Numbered from the stretch's first letter, positions 6,337-17,094 are shown. The stretch: 33,095 nt of DNA from Alphaproteobacteria bacterium (GCA_030431435.1 JAUIJI010000018.1:1-33095); one strand, 5' to 3'. Notes: generated from the sequence alone by a model not told the origin. Made by a program: numbers and translations.

Positions 6337-6783
6337 ATGCGATACGCCGTCTGGCTGGTGCGCCTGATCTATGCCGGGTGGATGATCCCGGCGGGATTGA
6401 ACCATTTCTACCAGCTCTATCCGCAGCCCTTGGGCAATGAGCCGATCAGCATTGCCGTGTTCACCGCCCTGCTCGACAGCGGGCTGTTCACGCTGGTGAA
6501 GGCGGTCGAACTGCTGGCAGGCGTGATGCTGCTGGTGGGCTGGCGCGTACCGCTGGCGCTGATCATGGTGCTGCCGGTCAGCTTCACCGTCTGGTACTGG
6601 GATACCGAACTGCAGGGCTGGTGGACCACTTCTGCCGTTTATGGCTGGGCAGTGGGCGGCTGCAACACCGTGCTGCTGCTGGCTTACTGGGATTGCTACA
6701 GGGACTTCTTCACCCGCCACGCCGTCCCGCGCCTGCCCTTCGCCAGTGCGAGTGAAGCCCCGGCGAGGGAGGCACAGGCATGA
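6337..6783 (+). CDS. DoxX-like four-helix membrane protein (first of a pair)
   Basis: A 148-residue protein with four hydrophobic helices (about residues 3-22, 35-60, 66-88, 100-122). It has the DoxX-like pattern of an aromatic-rich first helix followed by a KAVELLAGVMLLVG-type second helix. DoxX-like proteins are small inner-membrane proteins linked to redox or stress functions, but the exact activity is unproven. GGAGGGG precedes the ATG by four bases. The stop overlaps the next gene's start in ATGA (6780-6783), so the two products are probably made together and may form a complex. Confidence 0.72.
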   Translation: MRYAVWLVRLIYAGWMIPAGLNHFYQLYPQPLGNEPISIAVFTALLDSGLFTLVKAVELLAGVMLLVGWRVPLALIMVLPVSFTVWYWDTELQGWWTTSAVYGWAVGGCNTVLLLAYWDCYRDFFTRHAVPRLPFASASEAPAREAQA

Positions 6784-7430
6784 CCCGGCTTTTCGACATC
6801 CTGCGCGTGGTTCTCGGCGTGATCATGGTAGTGACCGCGCTCGACTGGTTCATGCCATCGCTGATGCCCTTCATGCGGGACACCACTTTCACCGATCCGA
6901 TGGCGGTGCGCATGCTCGATGTGCTGACCGCAAGCGGCCTGCTGGCGGTGGGCAAGTTCATCCAGCTGGCGGGCGGGGCGCTGCTGGTGCTCAACCGGGC
7001 GGCACCCTTCGCACTGGCCGCGATGTTCCCGGCCAATATCTGCGGTGCCTATATCGGCGTGCTGCTGGAAGGGGGTGCCGTGCTGGCATTGCTCGCGCTG
7101 GCGCTGCTGGCCTTGAACGGCCTGCTGATGCTGGCTTACCTGCCCTATTACCACGGCGTGCTGCAATCGGGCCGCACCGGCGGCGGGCTGGCGGACGGGG
7201 AGAGCGCCGAGGAAGGCGCGTATTACAACAGCCTGTTCGCCAACCCCTTCAGCGGCGCACCGCCGAAAGCCTATGTCGCCGGTTTCGCGGTCTGGGCAGC
7301 AGCGATGTGGTTCTTCTGGTATGTCGTGCCCTTCGCCAACAGCACCACCGGCATGGTGACGCTGATATATCCCGGCGTGATCCTGGCGGTCGGGCTGGTC
7401 AACGCATTGCGCAAGGGCAAGTCCGCCTGA
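6780..7430 (+). CDS. DoxX-like membrane protein with C-terminal extension (second of a pair)
   Basis: A 216-residue membrane protein. The first part repeats the DoxX-like four-helix pattern of the upstream gene (FDILRVVLGVIMVVTALDWF, then KFIQLAGGALLVLN). A soluble loop of about 35 residues with GGGLADGESAEEGAYYNSL and a further pair of helices to the C-terminus follow. It looks like a diverged, extended duplicate of its neighbour, and both have a conserved Lys before helix 2. Translation is coupled by the ATGA overlap, with GAGGGAGG as an internal ribosome site. An 11-bp perfect hairpin wraps its stop codon. Confidence 0.7.
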   Translation: MTRLFDILRVVLGVIMVVTALDWFMPSLMPFMRDTTFTDPMAVRMLDVLTASGLLAVGKFIQLAGGALLVLNRAAPFALAAMFPANICGAYIGVLLEGGAVLALLALALLALNGLLMLAYLPYYHGVLQSGRTGGGLADGESAEEGAYYNSLFANPFSGAPPKAYVAGFAVWAAAMWFFWYVVPFANSTTGMVTLIYPGVILAVGLVNALRKGKSA

Positions 7431-7444
7431 TCGCTTGCCCTTGC
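7411..7444 (+). other. Perfect 11-bp hairpin around the stop codon of the DoxX-like gene
   Basis: GCAAGGGCAAG (7411-7421) pairs exactly with CTTGCCCTTGC (7434-7444) across a 12-base loop that holds the TGA stop. No T run follows, so it is unlikely to be a simple intrinsic terminator. It could protect the upstream message from 3' decay, or modulate the asparaginase gene that starts 25 bases later. Confidence 0.55.
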
Positions 7445-7469
7445 CGCGCAGGAGCCTATGGGGCGTGGC

Positions 7470-7964
7470 ATGAGCACTGACCCCATCCTCGTCCTCACCA
7501 CTGGCGGCACGATCGACAAGCAGTATTTCGACGCGCTGAGCGAATACCAGGTGGGCGAAACCACCATCGGCATGCTGCTGCGCACGGCGCGCGTGGCACG
7601 GGAGGTGCGGATCGAGGAAGTCCTGCGCAAGGACAGCCTCGAACTGACCGAGGCAGACCGGGCGCTAATCGCCGAGCGCGTAGCCGCCGCGCCCGAAACC
7701 CGCATCGTGATCACCCACGGCACCGACACCATGACAGACACCGCAAAGGTGCTGGCCGCCATCGATGGCAAGACCGTGGTCCTCACCGGCGCGCTCGCCC
7801 CGGCGCGCTTTGCCGAAAGCGACGCCGCCTTCAATCTCGGCATGGCCTTTGCCGCCGCGCAGACCTGTGCACCGGGCATTTATATCGCGATGAGCGGGCA
7901 GGTGTTCGACGGGCTGAAGGTGCGCAAGGACCGCGCGGCAGGCAGGTTCGTCCCTATCGACTGA
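7470..7964 (+). CDS. Single-domain asparaginase-like protein
   Basis: A 164-residue protein matching only the N-terminal domain of type I/II L-asparaginases. TTGGTIDK carries the nucleophilic Thr at about residue 11, and THGTDTM supplies the second catalytic Thr and Asp. A following TGALAPARF strand corresponds to the usual Lys/Ala region. Full asparaginases have about 330 residues, so the C-terminal domain is absent. The gene is not broken: it ends naturally and overlaps the convergent glycosylase gene by 11 bp. Short versions of this kind are annotated in many sphingomonads. The start could also be 7458, but GGGG at 7460-7463 is better spaced for 7470. Activity on asparagine is not assured. 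Confidence 0.78.
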   Translation: MSTDPILVLTTGGTIDKQYFDALSEYQVGETTIGMLLRTARVAREVRIEEVLRKDSLELTEADRALIAERVAAAPETRIVITHGTDTMTDTAKVLAAIDGKTVVLTGALAPARFAESDAAFNLGMAFAAAQTCAPGIYIAMSGQVFDGLKVRKDRAAGRFVPID

Positions 7965-8661
7965 TTGCCTGCTGTCCCGTGCGGCAGTCATCCAGCACCG
8001 GGCAGTTCGCGCAATCCATGGATCGCGGCTTGCAGAAGCGCTGGCCCAGCTTCTTCAGCAGAAGGTGATGCTCGTCCATGTCCGCAGCGCTCCATTCCTC
8101 GGGCAGGATCGGCATCAGCGTGTCAAATGTCTTCGCCGTGTCGGCTTTCTCCGGCACCACGCCGATGCGCTGCATGGTGCGGCGGTGATGCCCGTCGATC
8201 ACCATCGCCTCGCGGTTGAAGGTGGAGGCGTTCATCACGCCAGCCGAATTCTTGCGCGCCACGCCGGGCAGCGTTTCCAGCCATGCCATCGCCTCCGCGG
8301 TCGGCAGGTTGGAAAGGTGAGTGAGCGTGACGGTGCCGCGCGCATCGCGAATGCGGTTGAGGCAGGCTGACAGGCGCTCTGCCGCCACGCGCGGGAAGCT
8401 TTGCGCGGTGAGCATGGCTTCGAGTTCGGGCAACGGCACATCCGCGACCGCGTCCCAGCTGCCGTATCGGGCGAGCAAAGCGTCAGTCGAGGCGTTGGAA
8501 ATCGCTGTCTTCGTCTGCGCCCCGATCACCCCCTGCACCAGCGTCCACTCCGGGCTGCGGCGCTTGTCCGGTGGCCGAATGATCCGCCCGAACGCGCCGA
8601 TCAGCGCGGCATGGATACGGCGCAGCTGGCCTGTGCGGGGATCATCGAGGGGGAGTTGCAC
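7954..8661 (-). CDS. Endonuclease III-like DNA glycosylase (HhH-GPD, 4Fe-4S)
   Basis: A 235-residue base-excision repair enzyme. The helix-hairpin-helix motif LPGVARKNS carries the predicted catalytic Lys137, and VIDGHHRR carries Asp156. Both align with the Lys/Asp pair of endonuclease III. Cys210, Cys217, Cys220 and Cys226 form the C-X6-C-X2-C-X5-C cluster motif. It differs from classical Nth in its N-terminus and in the sequence after the Asp, so the lesion specificity is open and I withhold the symbol. The start is GTG at 8661, nine bases after the upstream membrane-protein gene, in a likely guaA transcript. The 3' end overlaps the convergent asparaginase-like gene by 11 bp. Confidence 0.85.
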   Translation of the reverse strand: MQLPLDDPRTGQLRRIHAALIGAFGRIIRPPDKRRSPEWTLVQGVIGAQTKTAISNASTDALLARYGSWDAVADVPLPELEAMLTAQSFPRVAAERLSACLNRIRDARGTVTLTHLSNLPTAEAMAWLETLPGVARKNSAGVMNASTFNREAMVIDGHHRRTMQRIGVVPEKADTAKTFDTLMPILPEEWSAADMDEHHLLLKKLGQRFCKPRSMDCANCPVLDDCRTGQQAISR

Positions 8662-8670
8662 TGCTGACTG

Positions 8671-9036
8671 TCAGCCAGCCTTGCCCGCCACCACTCCTGC
8701 CAGTAACGCGCCAGCAACGCCGCCCGCCACCTTCAGCCCGTGGTTGACCCAGGCCATCAGCGGGAAATCGATCTCGCCTGCGAGGATGGTGGGGGTCGAG
8801 ATGGCGTAATAGAACAATATGCCGACGACGCCCACGGCTGCGCCAATCACGAGGCGCGAGGAAGTGGCAGGCCGCGCGGCCCAGAAGCCGCCGATGGCGA
8901 ACAGGATAAAGGCCACAGCCAGACCTTCCGGCTTGTAGCCGACGAGGTCCGCCGTCGCGAGGAAATAGACATAGACCGCGTAGAGCAATTCGATAACGAT
9001 CCCGGCGATGACGGTGCGTTTCCAGTATGTCGCCAT
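8671..9036 (-). CDS. Four-helix membrane protein, unknown function
   Basis: A 121-residue protein with four hydrophobic helices (about 7-28, 37-53, 62-82, 97-118) and short loops rich in Gly and Ala. I recognise no catalytic motif and no named family. A strong GGGGAGAGGA ribosome site sits five bases before the ATG, so the start is secure. It lies between guaA (32 bp upstream) and the glycosylase gene (9 bp downstream) on the same strand and is probably cotranscribed with both. Confidence 0.72.
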   Translation of the reverse strand: MATYWKRTVIAGIVIELLYAVYVYFLATADLVGYKPEGLAVAFILFAIGGFWAARPATSSRLVIGAAVGVVGILFYYAISTPTILAGEIDFPLMAWVNHGLKVAGGVAGALLAGVVAGKAG

Positions 9037-9068
9037 GGTTTCCTCTCCCCTTGGCTGCCTTCAGGCGG

Positions 9069-10643
9069 TTATTCCCACTCGATCGTACCCGGCGGCTTGC
9101 TGGTATAGTCATACACCACGCGGTTCACGCCTTGCACTTCGTTGACGATGCGCGTCGCGCAGCCGGTCAGGAAAGCGGCATCGAAGGGATAGACATCCGC
9201 CGTCATGCCATCGGTGCTGGTCACGGCGCGCAGGCCGCAGACGCTGTCATAAGTGCGGTAATCGCCCATCACGCCCACGGTCTTGACGGGCAACAACACG
9301 GCGAAGGCCTGCCAGATCGCATCGTAGAGGCCAGCCTTGCGGATCTCGTCGAGATAGATGGCATCGGCCTTGCGCAGGATGTCGCAACGCTCCTTGTTCA
9401 CCTCACCCGGAATACGGATGGCAAGGCCCGGCCCCGGGAAGGGGTGGCGGCCGACGAAGATATCGGGCAGGCCCAGCTCGCGGCCGAGTTCGCGCACCTC
9501 GTCCTTGAACAGTTCGCGAAGCGGTTCGACCAGCTTCATGTTCATGCGTTCGGGCAGGCCGCCGACATTGTGGTGGCTCTTGATCGTAACGCTGGGCCCG
9601 CCGGTGAAGGAGACAGACTCGATCACGTCGGGATAGAGCGTGCCTTGCGCGAGGAAATCGGCGCCGCCGATCTTCTTCGCCTCTTCCTCGAACACGTTGA
9701 TGAATTCCGCGCCGATGAACTTGCGCTTCTTCTCCGGGTCGGTGACGCCGTCGAGGCCCGCCATGAAGCGGTCCTCCGCATCGACCACCACCAGCGGGAT
9801 GTTGTAATGGTCGCGGAACATGGTCTCGACCTGTTCGCGCTCGTTCAGACGCAGCAGGCCGTGGTCGACGAAGACGCAGGTCAGCTGGTCACCGATGGCT
9901 TCGTGGATCAGGATGGCGGCCACCGAGCTGTCCACACCGCCGGAAAGCCCGCAAATCACCTTTCCATCACCCACCTGTTCGCGGATCTCGGCGATCTTGG
10001 TCTCGCGATAGGCGGCCATGGTCCAGTCGCCCGCCAGCCCGCAGACATTGTGCACGAAATTGGCGAGCAGCTTCGCCCCATCGGGCGTGTGGACCACTTC
10101 GGGGTGGAACTGGGTGCCGTAATAGCGGCGTTCCTCGTCAGCGATCACCGCGAAAGGCGCGCCATCGCTGGTAGCGACAATCTCGAAGCCGGGCGCAAAC
10201 TGCGTCACCTTGTCGCCATGGCTCATCCACACCTGGTGGCGCTCGCCCACTTCCCACATGCCTTCGAACAGCGCGCAGGACTTGGTGACGGTGAGATAGG
10301 CACGGCCGAACTCGCCACCTTCGCCGGTTTCATGGCCGGGCCGCACTTCGCCGCCCAGTTGCTTGCTCATCACCTGCTGGCCATAACAGATGCCGAGGAT
10401 CGGCAATCCGCTGTCAAACAGCATCTGCGGTGCGCGCGGGCTGCCCTCGTCAGGCACGCTGGCGGGCGAGCCTGACAGGATGATGCCCTTGGGCTTCAGC
10501 CTGCCGAACGCCTCTTCAGCGAGGGTGAAGGGCGCGATCTCGCAATAGACGCCCGCTTCGCGCACACGGCGCGCGATCAGCTGGGTTACCTGGCTGCCGA
10601 AATCGACGATGAGGATGGAATCGGGGAGGTGGTCTTGGTCCAT
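9069..10643 (-). CDS. guaA: GMP synthase (glutamine-hydrolysing)
   Basis: Converts XMP to GMP with glutamine and ATP in the cytoplasm. The 524 residues match the usual length. The N-terminal class I glutaminase has the nucleophile Cys86 in LGICYGQQ and the catalytic His/Glu in GTQFHPEV. The ATP-pyrophosphatase domain follows with its P-loop LSGGVDSS (around residue 228). The C-terminal dimerisation domain has [10 protein letters not shown] and ends in KPPGTIEWE, as expected of GuaA. The ATG at 10643 is preferred over the TTG two codons upstream. No strong ribosome site is visible. It heads a minus-strand cluster with a membrane protein and a glycosylase. The gene guaB is not in view. Confidence 0.97.
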   Translation of the reverse strand: MDQDHLPDSILIVDFGSQVTQLIARRVREAGVYCEIAPFTLAEEAFGRLKPKGIILSGSPASVPDEGSPRAPQMLFDSGLPILGICYGQQVMSKQLGGEVRPGHETGEGGEFGRAYLTVTKSCALFEGMWEVGERHQVWMSHGDKVTQFAPGFEIVATSDGAPFAVIADEERRYYGTQFHPEVVHTPDGAKLLANFVHNVCGLAGDWTMAAYRETKIAEIREQVGDGKVICGLSGGVDSSVAAILIHEAIGDQLTCVFVDHGLLRLNEREQVETMFRDHYNIPLVVVDAEDRFMAGLDGVTDPEKKRKFIGAEFINVFEEEAKKIGGADFLAQGTLYPDVIESVSFTGGPSVTIKSHHNVGGLPERMNMKLVEPLRELFKDEVRELGRELGLPDIFVGRHPFPGPGLAIRIPGEVNKERCDILRKADAIYLDEIRKAGLYDAIWQAFAVLLPVKTVGVMGDYRTYDSVCGLRAVTSTDGMTADVYPFDAAFLTGCATRIVNEVQGVNRVVYDYTSKPPGTIEWE

Positions 10644-10774
10644 GGGCAAAAGGCATTGCCGCCTTGTGTGCGCCCTGTCCAGCCACCCACTCGCTGAACC
10701 GCGCTTCCACCCACAGCCCGCACGCCTGAAGTTGCGAATGTTACGGTTTCACGAAAAACCAGTGGTGAGAAATG

Positions 10775-10803
10775 CGCAACAATTGTCGCTGTTTTCGCAT
10801 TTG
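10775..10803 (+). repeat. Duplicated 29-bp upstream element, copy 1
   Basis: Follows the pattern CGCAACA-N-TTGTCG-N5-TTCGCA-N-TTG; copy 2 at 11295-11323 has every fixed base at the same spacing (22 of 29). It ends 89 bp upstream of the UrcA-like gene. GAAA precedes the core by two bases (none in copy 2). Its place and spacing suggest a shared activator or repressor site or part of a promoter; I do not recognise the regulator. Confidence 0.6.
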
Positions 10804-10892
10804 AGTTCAGCGATGCTGCAGTGCACAAGAAGGGTGAAGAAAACAAGGGATCACCTGAACAGGACAACAACCCTCAAGTTGGAGTTCGAATC

Positions 10893-11186
10893 ATGAAGAC
10901 CATTCTTTTCGCCACCCTGGCATCGCTTGTCGCCGTTCCGGCAGCTGCGCAGACTGCGCCGATCATCATCTACGATGCCTATCCCGACCGCGTCACCAGC
11001 GCTCCCTCTGCGGCCACCGAGGCCGAGCAGGTGGAGATCGCAGCCAAGGCCGCTTGCGAGGCGCCCTACATCCGCAACCTCAAGGGCCAGCAGCTCTATG
11101 CCGAGTGCCTGGCCGAAGCGCGCGCCGAGGCTGCAGCGATTCTGGCCGAACGCGCACTGGCGGGCACCGAACTGGCGGCCCGCTGA
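10893..11186 (+). CDS. Secreted UrcA-like family protein
   Basis: A 97-residue protein with a signal peptide (MKTILFATLASLVAVPAAAQ, likely cut after residue 20). The mature domain carries two cysteines, Cys55 and Cys72, spaced around IRNLKGQQLYAE. The pattern of one Cys, an Arg-Asn-Leu stretch, a second Cys and an Ala-rich amphipathic helix resembles the UrcA family of small periplasmic proteins common in Sphingomonadales and Caulobacterales, in which two cysteines are conserved. The match is by pattern only. The start at 10893 has GGAG eight bases upstream; an open frame reaches back to 10821 without support. It diverges from guaA and shares a 29-bp upstream element with the next small transcript. 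Confidence 0.65.
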   Translation: MKTILFATLASLVAVPAAAQTAPIIIYDAYPDRVTSAPSAATEAEQVEIAAKAACEAPYIRNLKGQQLYAECLAEARAEAAAILAERALAGTELAAR

Positions 11187-11194
11187 CCGGATTG

Positions 11195-11243
11195 CCGGCA
11201 GGCGGGGCGGGCTCTCTCCTCTCCCTCTCGCTCCGCCTGTCGG
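11195..11243 (+). terminator. Hairpin after the UrcA-like gene, possible terminator
   Basis: An 11-bp arm (11195-11205) pairs with 11233-11243 with one G-T wobble, starting nine bases past the stop codon. The loop is long (27 bases, pyrimidine-rich) and no T run follows. It may be a factor-assisted terminator or a 3' stabiliser; the call is moderate. Confidence 0.35.
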
Positions 11244-11294
11244 TAACATGCTGAAAAGCCGAAGATTTAGCCCCACATGGTGTGTTGCAAGAAA

Positions 11295-11323
11295 CGCAAC
11301 ACTTGTCGAATTCTTCGCAATTG
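11295..11323 (+). repeat. Duplicated 29-bp upstream element, copy 2
   Basis: Second copy of CGCAACA-N-TTGTCG-N5-TTCGCA-N-TTG, ending 80 bp before the first tiny ORF. Here the core overlaps an inverted repeat: GTGTTGC (11282-11288) and GCAACAC (11296-11302). The 22 fixed bases and exact spacing make chance unlikely. Confidence 0.6.
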
Positions 11324-11348
11324 CACAATTTTATTTCGCGCATATTTA
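11321..11348 (+). promoter_or_regulatory. Candidate promoter of the tiny-ORF pair
   Basis: TTGCAC (11321-11326) and TATTTA (11343-11348) with a 16-bp spacer in an AT-rich patch. The -35 begins with the last three bases of the duplicated element, which would place a bound regulator next to RNA polymerase. Copy 1 has TTGAGT in the same place but no clear -10, so a common promoter is not certain. Confidence 0.35.
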
Positions 11349-11403
11349 GCAATCGCACAACGGGGCACCCCCTCTCCCAAGCCCCCACAGGAGCAAGAAA
11401 ACA

Positions 11404-11487
11404 ATGCGCAATATCGCCACTTCCCTCGCCGCCGCTTTCGTCTCGGTCGTGCTCACCGCCAGCACGCTGAACGCGATCATCGTCTGA
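11404..11487 (+). CDS. 27-residue hydrophobic small protein
   Basis: ATG at 11404, 27 codons, TGA at 11485-11487. AGGAG at 11389-11393 is correctly spaced, which supports translation. The peptide starts MRNIATSLAAAFV and is hydrophobic from residue 8 to its IIV end, so it could span the membrane once or resemble a bare signal peptide. It has no Cys and a single basic residue at the N-terminus. I do not recognise it. A second ORF of exactly the same length follows 43 bases later and a strong terminator closes the unit. It could be a membrane micro-protein, a type I toxin-like peptide or a leader peptide. Confidence 0.45.
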   Translation: MRNIATSLAAAFVSVVLTASTLNAIIV

Positions 11488-11530
11488 TCCGGCGCCCTCC
11501 CACCCCTGTTTCCATGAAAGGACAACCATC

Positions 11531-11614
11531 ATGAAGGCACTCGCAAAGAAGATCTTCCTGTCCTACTTCAACAGCGTTTCGCGCCTGCCCTATCCGGCTA
11601 TCTGGATGGTCTGA
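11531..11614 (+). CDS. 27-residue basic small protein
   Basis: ATG at 11531, 27 codons, TGA at 11612-11614. AAAGGA lies nine bases upstream, a good ribosome site. The peptide starts MKALAKKIFLSYF and ends LPYPAIWMV: a basic amphipathic N-terminus, then a Pro/aromatic tail. Like its partner it ends in Val and has 27 residues. No family is recognised. The residue pattern (Lys-rich amphipathic helix plus a hydrophobic tail) would suit a membrane-surface peptide. It is followed 25 bases later by a strong terminator, so the pair seems to be a self-contained transcript and not a gyrB leader. Confidence 0.5.
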   Translation: MKALAKKIFLSYFNSVSRLPYPAIWMV

Positions 11615-11639
11615 GCCGAACCGGACCGGAACCGCTTGA

Positions 11640-14320
<2,681 letters not shown>

Positions 14321-14321
<1 letters not shown>

Positions 14322-15394
14322 TGGCCCGGGGCCGCGCCATGACGGGCACCGAACGCGGGGGCTTCCTGCTGTTCCTGGCGCTCGTTACGGCGGCGATGTT
14401 GCTGGTGGTCTGGCCATTCGTCGCCCCGCTGGTTTGGGCAACGCTGGCGGCGATCATGTTCCAGCCGCTGTACCAGCGGATGCTGGGCTGGCGTAAAGGG
14501 CGCGAGAACCAGGCCGCAGTGCTGGCACTGCTGGTCATCACGGTGGCGGTTATCATCCCTTCTGTCATCATCGGCAGCATGGTGGTGGACGAGGCGATCG
14601 GCATGTTTGCCGCCCTGCGCACCGGCGATATCGATGTCGCGCGCGAACTCGATACGGTGATCGCCGCCCTGCCTGCCGGGCTCGGATCGCGGCTGGTTGA
14701 ATCGGGCTGGGGCGACATGGCGACGCTTCAGGCCCGCGCCCAGGAACTGGCAGAGGATTCGATCGGCCTGATCGCGCGCCATGCCGTCACGATAGGGGGC
14801 GGCGTGGCGGGCTGGCTGCTGGCCTTCGGTGTCGGCCTTTATGTCACCTTCTTCCTGCTGCGCGATGGCAAGCAGATGACGCCGAAGCTGATCCACGCCT
14901 TTCCCATCCAGCAGGACATCGCCGAGCGCATGGCAGAGCGGTTCCTGACCATCGTGCGCGCCACGATCAAGGGCTCGGTCGTCGTCGGGCTGGTGCAAGG
15001 CGCATTGGGAGCGATCACATTCTGGATAGTCGGCATCCCCTCCGCGATCCTGTTCGGCGTGATCATGGCGCTGTTCTCGCTGCTGCCCGCCATCGGCCCG
15101 GCGATCGTCTGGGCACCTGCGGCGATCTACCTGCTGGCGGTGGGTGAATACTGGCAAGGCATTTTCGTGATCGTATCGGGCGTGGCGATCATCGGCATGG
15201 CCGACAATCTCCTGCGCCCCGTGCTGGTTGGCCGCGACACGGGAATTCCCGACTGGCTGATCCTCGTCACCACGCTGGGCGGCATTGCCACCATGGGGCT
15301 TTCGGGAATCGTGCTCGGCCCGCTGGTGGCTGGCCTGTTCATCGCTGCGTGGAACGTGTTTGCGGAGCAGGACGAGGAAGCCGCGCAGGCCTAG
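14321..15394 (+). CDS. AI-2E family transporter / permease
   Basis: A 357-residue membrane protein of the AI-2E transporter family. About eight hydrophobic helices are visible: a pair near residues 12-50, another around 65-90, and the C-terminal group from about 160 on. The family signature is the GLVQGALGAITFWIVGIPSA and LPAIGPAIVW region followed by DNLLRPVLVG. Members export small molecules or act in Na+/H+ exchange, and few have proven substrates; transport of autoinducer-2 is not implied. The ATG overlaps the gyrB stop as TGATG, a translational coupling seen also in other genomes. An alternative start is 14339. Its TAG overlaps the convergent acyltransferase TAG in one CTAG. Confidence 0.88.
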
Positions 15395-16002
15395 GCGATT
15401 GTCTCTGGTTGGCCTGCGGTGGCTGCGGCAACCATGCCACGCGCGCTTATGCTGGTTTCCTCATCGAGGAAAGCAAACAGCCTTGCCATATCGGCATGGT
15501 AATCGCCCGTGGGCATTACCGCGGGGCCAAGGCCAGCCACCTTGCGCTGGTGATCGGCAAAACCGCACACCAGCGGCACGCCCGCGAGCATGGCGATGCG
15601 ATAGAAACCGGTCTTCCATTTGAGCGCGCCCTTGCGCGTGCCTTCGGGCGCGATCACCAGCATGAACTCGTCACGCGCGGCGAATTCATCCACCACTTGC
15701 CGCACCACGCCGCCGCCCGCGCTGCGATCCACCGGCACCCCGCCCATCTCGCGCATGAAGCCGCCCATAGGCCATTTGAACAGCGTGTGCTTGCCCATGA
15801 AGGCAGGCGTCACGCCATTGGCATCGGCAATGCCCATGAAGGTGATGAAGTCCCAGTTCGATGTATGCGGCACCGCCACGAAGATGCAGCGGTGCTCAGG
15901 AGGAGGCGCATGCCCCTCCACCCGCCAGCCACGGACATGGAACAGCCACACCAGCACGCGCCGCGTGATCCTTGTGAGCAGGGACAGGCGGGGCTGGGTC
16001 AA
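15391..16002 (-). CDS. Lysophospholipid / 1-acylglycerol-3-phosphate acyltransferase-like protein
   Basis: A 203-residue PlsC-superfamily acyltransferase. The catalytic H-X4-D motif is HTSNWD (His46, Asp51) and the substrate motif is APEGTRK (around residue 118). GGVPVDR precedes it, as in block II of the family. It is short and has one N-terminal hydrophobic segment (about 17-24), so it is probably a peripheral inner-membrane enzyme. The HTSNWDF form is typical of a sphingomonad subgroup distant from true PlsC, so the acceptor could be lysophospholipid or another glycerol lipid. The TAG stop shares a CTAG with the AI-2E gene. Confidence 0.83.
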   Translation of the reverse strand: MTQPRLSLLTRITRRVLVWLFHVRGWRVEGHAPPPEHRCIFVAVPHTSNWDFITFMGIADANGVTPAFMGKHTLFKWPMGGFMREMGGVPVDRSAGGGVVRQVVDEFAARDEFMLVIAPEGTRKGALKWKTGFYRIAMLAGVPLVCGFADHQRKVAGLGPAVMPTGDYHADMARLFAFLDEETSISARGMVAAATAGQPETIA

Positions 16003-16044
16003 TCCGGTGTCGCAATCTCGAACAGGTTAGAGTGAGGCCGAACC

Positions 16045-17094
16045 TCACTCCCCCATATCGAGATGTTCTGCAAGCCACGGCAGCACCACGTCCTTGAAGC
16101 GGGCGCCGATGCGGTTGACGTGGTCACCGTCATAGACTTCCCATTCGTGCTCGATGCCGAATTTCTCCAGCTCCTGGTGGATCAGCGTGTCGTCGGCGAC
16201 CAGGCCATCCTTGTCACCCACGTCTAGGCCGATGCCATCGAAGCTTTCCAGCGCCGCAACGTGGGCGGAAACCATGGCGAGCGGCGAATTGGCGGCCCAG
16301 CGGGCCAGCACATGCTCATCCAGCTCGCCTTCCTCGTTTACTGCCCAGTCGACATAGAAGGGCGGCTTCTGCGGGTTGGGAGACCACGCCACCGCGCTTG
16401 CCAGCCCGGCGCGCATGCCGAAGCCGGAATCGTCCGCGCCCTCACGCGGGACGGATGCCATGGCGGTGGCGCTTTCTACCGTCTCGCGGCGGGGTGATAC
16501 GCAGCAGGCACTCTGCGCCCAGATCGAATCGAACACTTCGGGATGTGTCATGCCGACCACCCATGTGCCGTATCCACCCATCGAATGGCCGACGAGGGCG
16601 CGCCCTTCGCGGTTGGGGATTGTGCGGTAGTTGGCGTCCATATAGGCGACCAGGTCAGTGGCGATGAAATCGCGGAAATTGCCCGTGGTAACCGAGTTCG
16701 AATACATCGATCCGCCCATCTCCGTCAGCGTATCGGGGACCACCACGATGAATTCGCGGCCCGCAGCGGCATTCTCGGCCACGGCAGTCGGCACTTGCAT
16801 GAAGTCATAGAAATCGCGTCCCGAAATGGCGAAGCCGTGCAGGTAATAGACCACCGGGTAATGCCGTGTCGGATCATCGCCATAGCCGGGCGGGAGGACC
16901 ACCATCACCTCGCGTTCCAGCGCATTGCCTTCCAGATTTCCTTCCAGCGTCGTGCCGTAAACCATCGGATTTTCCACCGTGATCCCTTCGGGCACCACGG
17001 CATCGGGCGCGGTGATGTTCTGCGCGGCAACGGGAACGGCGGCGAGCGAGAGCAGCGCAGCGGCTGCAAACAGTGTCTTCTTCATGGTGTTCAT
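16045..17094 (-). CDS. Secreted esterase, PF00756 family (second gene of a tandem pair)
   Basis: A 349-residue alpha/beta hydrolase of the putative esterase (esterase D / antigen 85) family. The signal peptide covers residues 1-25 (cut near VAAQ). The nucleophile is Ser171 in GHSMGG. The family's YYLHGF oxyanion segment is at about 83-89, and the acid/base residues are probably in VGDKDGL and GDHVNR. The only two cysteines, Cys197-Cys198, are adjacent. The upstream gene is a paralogue with the same layout. Its stop overlaps this start as ATGA (a second ATG at 17085 is possible), so the two are translationally coupled. Targets may be acetyl or feruloyl esters of polysaccharides, but the substrate is unknown. 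Confidence 0.85.
   Translation of the reverse strand: MNTMKKTLFAAAALLSLAAVPVAAQNITAPDAVVPEGITVENPMVYGTTLEGNLEGNALEREVMVVLPPGYGDDPTRHYPVVYYLHGFAISGRDFYDFMQVPTAVAENAAAGREFIVVVPDTLTEMGGSMYSNSVTTGNFRDFIATDLVAYMDANYRTIPNREGRALVGHSMGGYGTWVVGMTHPEVFDSIWAQSACCVSPRRETVESATAMASVPREGADDSGFGMRAGLASAVAWSPNPQKPPFYVDWAVNEEGELDEHVLARWAANSPLAMVSAHVAALESFDGIGLDVGDKDGLVADDTLIHQELEKFGIEHEWEVYDGDHVNRIGARFKDVVLPWLAEHLDMGE

Noticed and set aside
9027-10475. 482-codon open frame antisense to guaA
   Set aside because: Shadow of guaA with low-complexity translation; guaA has all its motifs.
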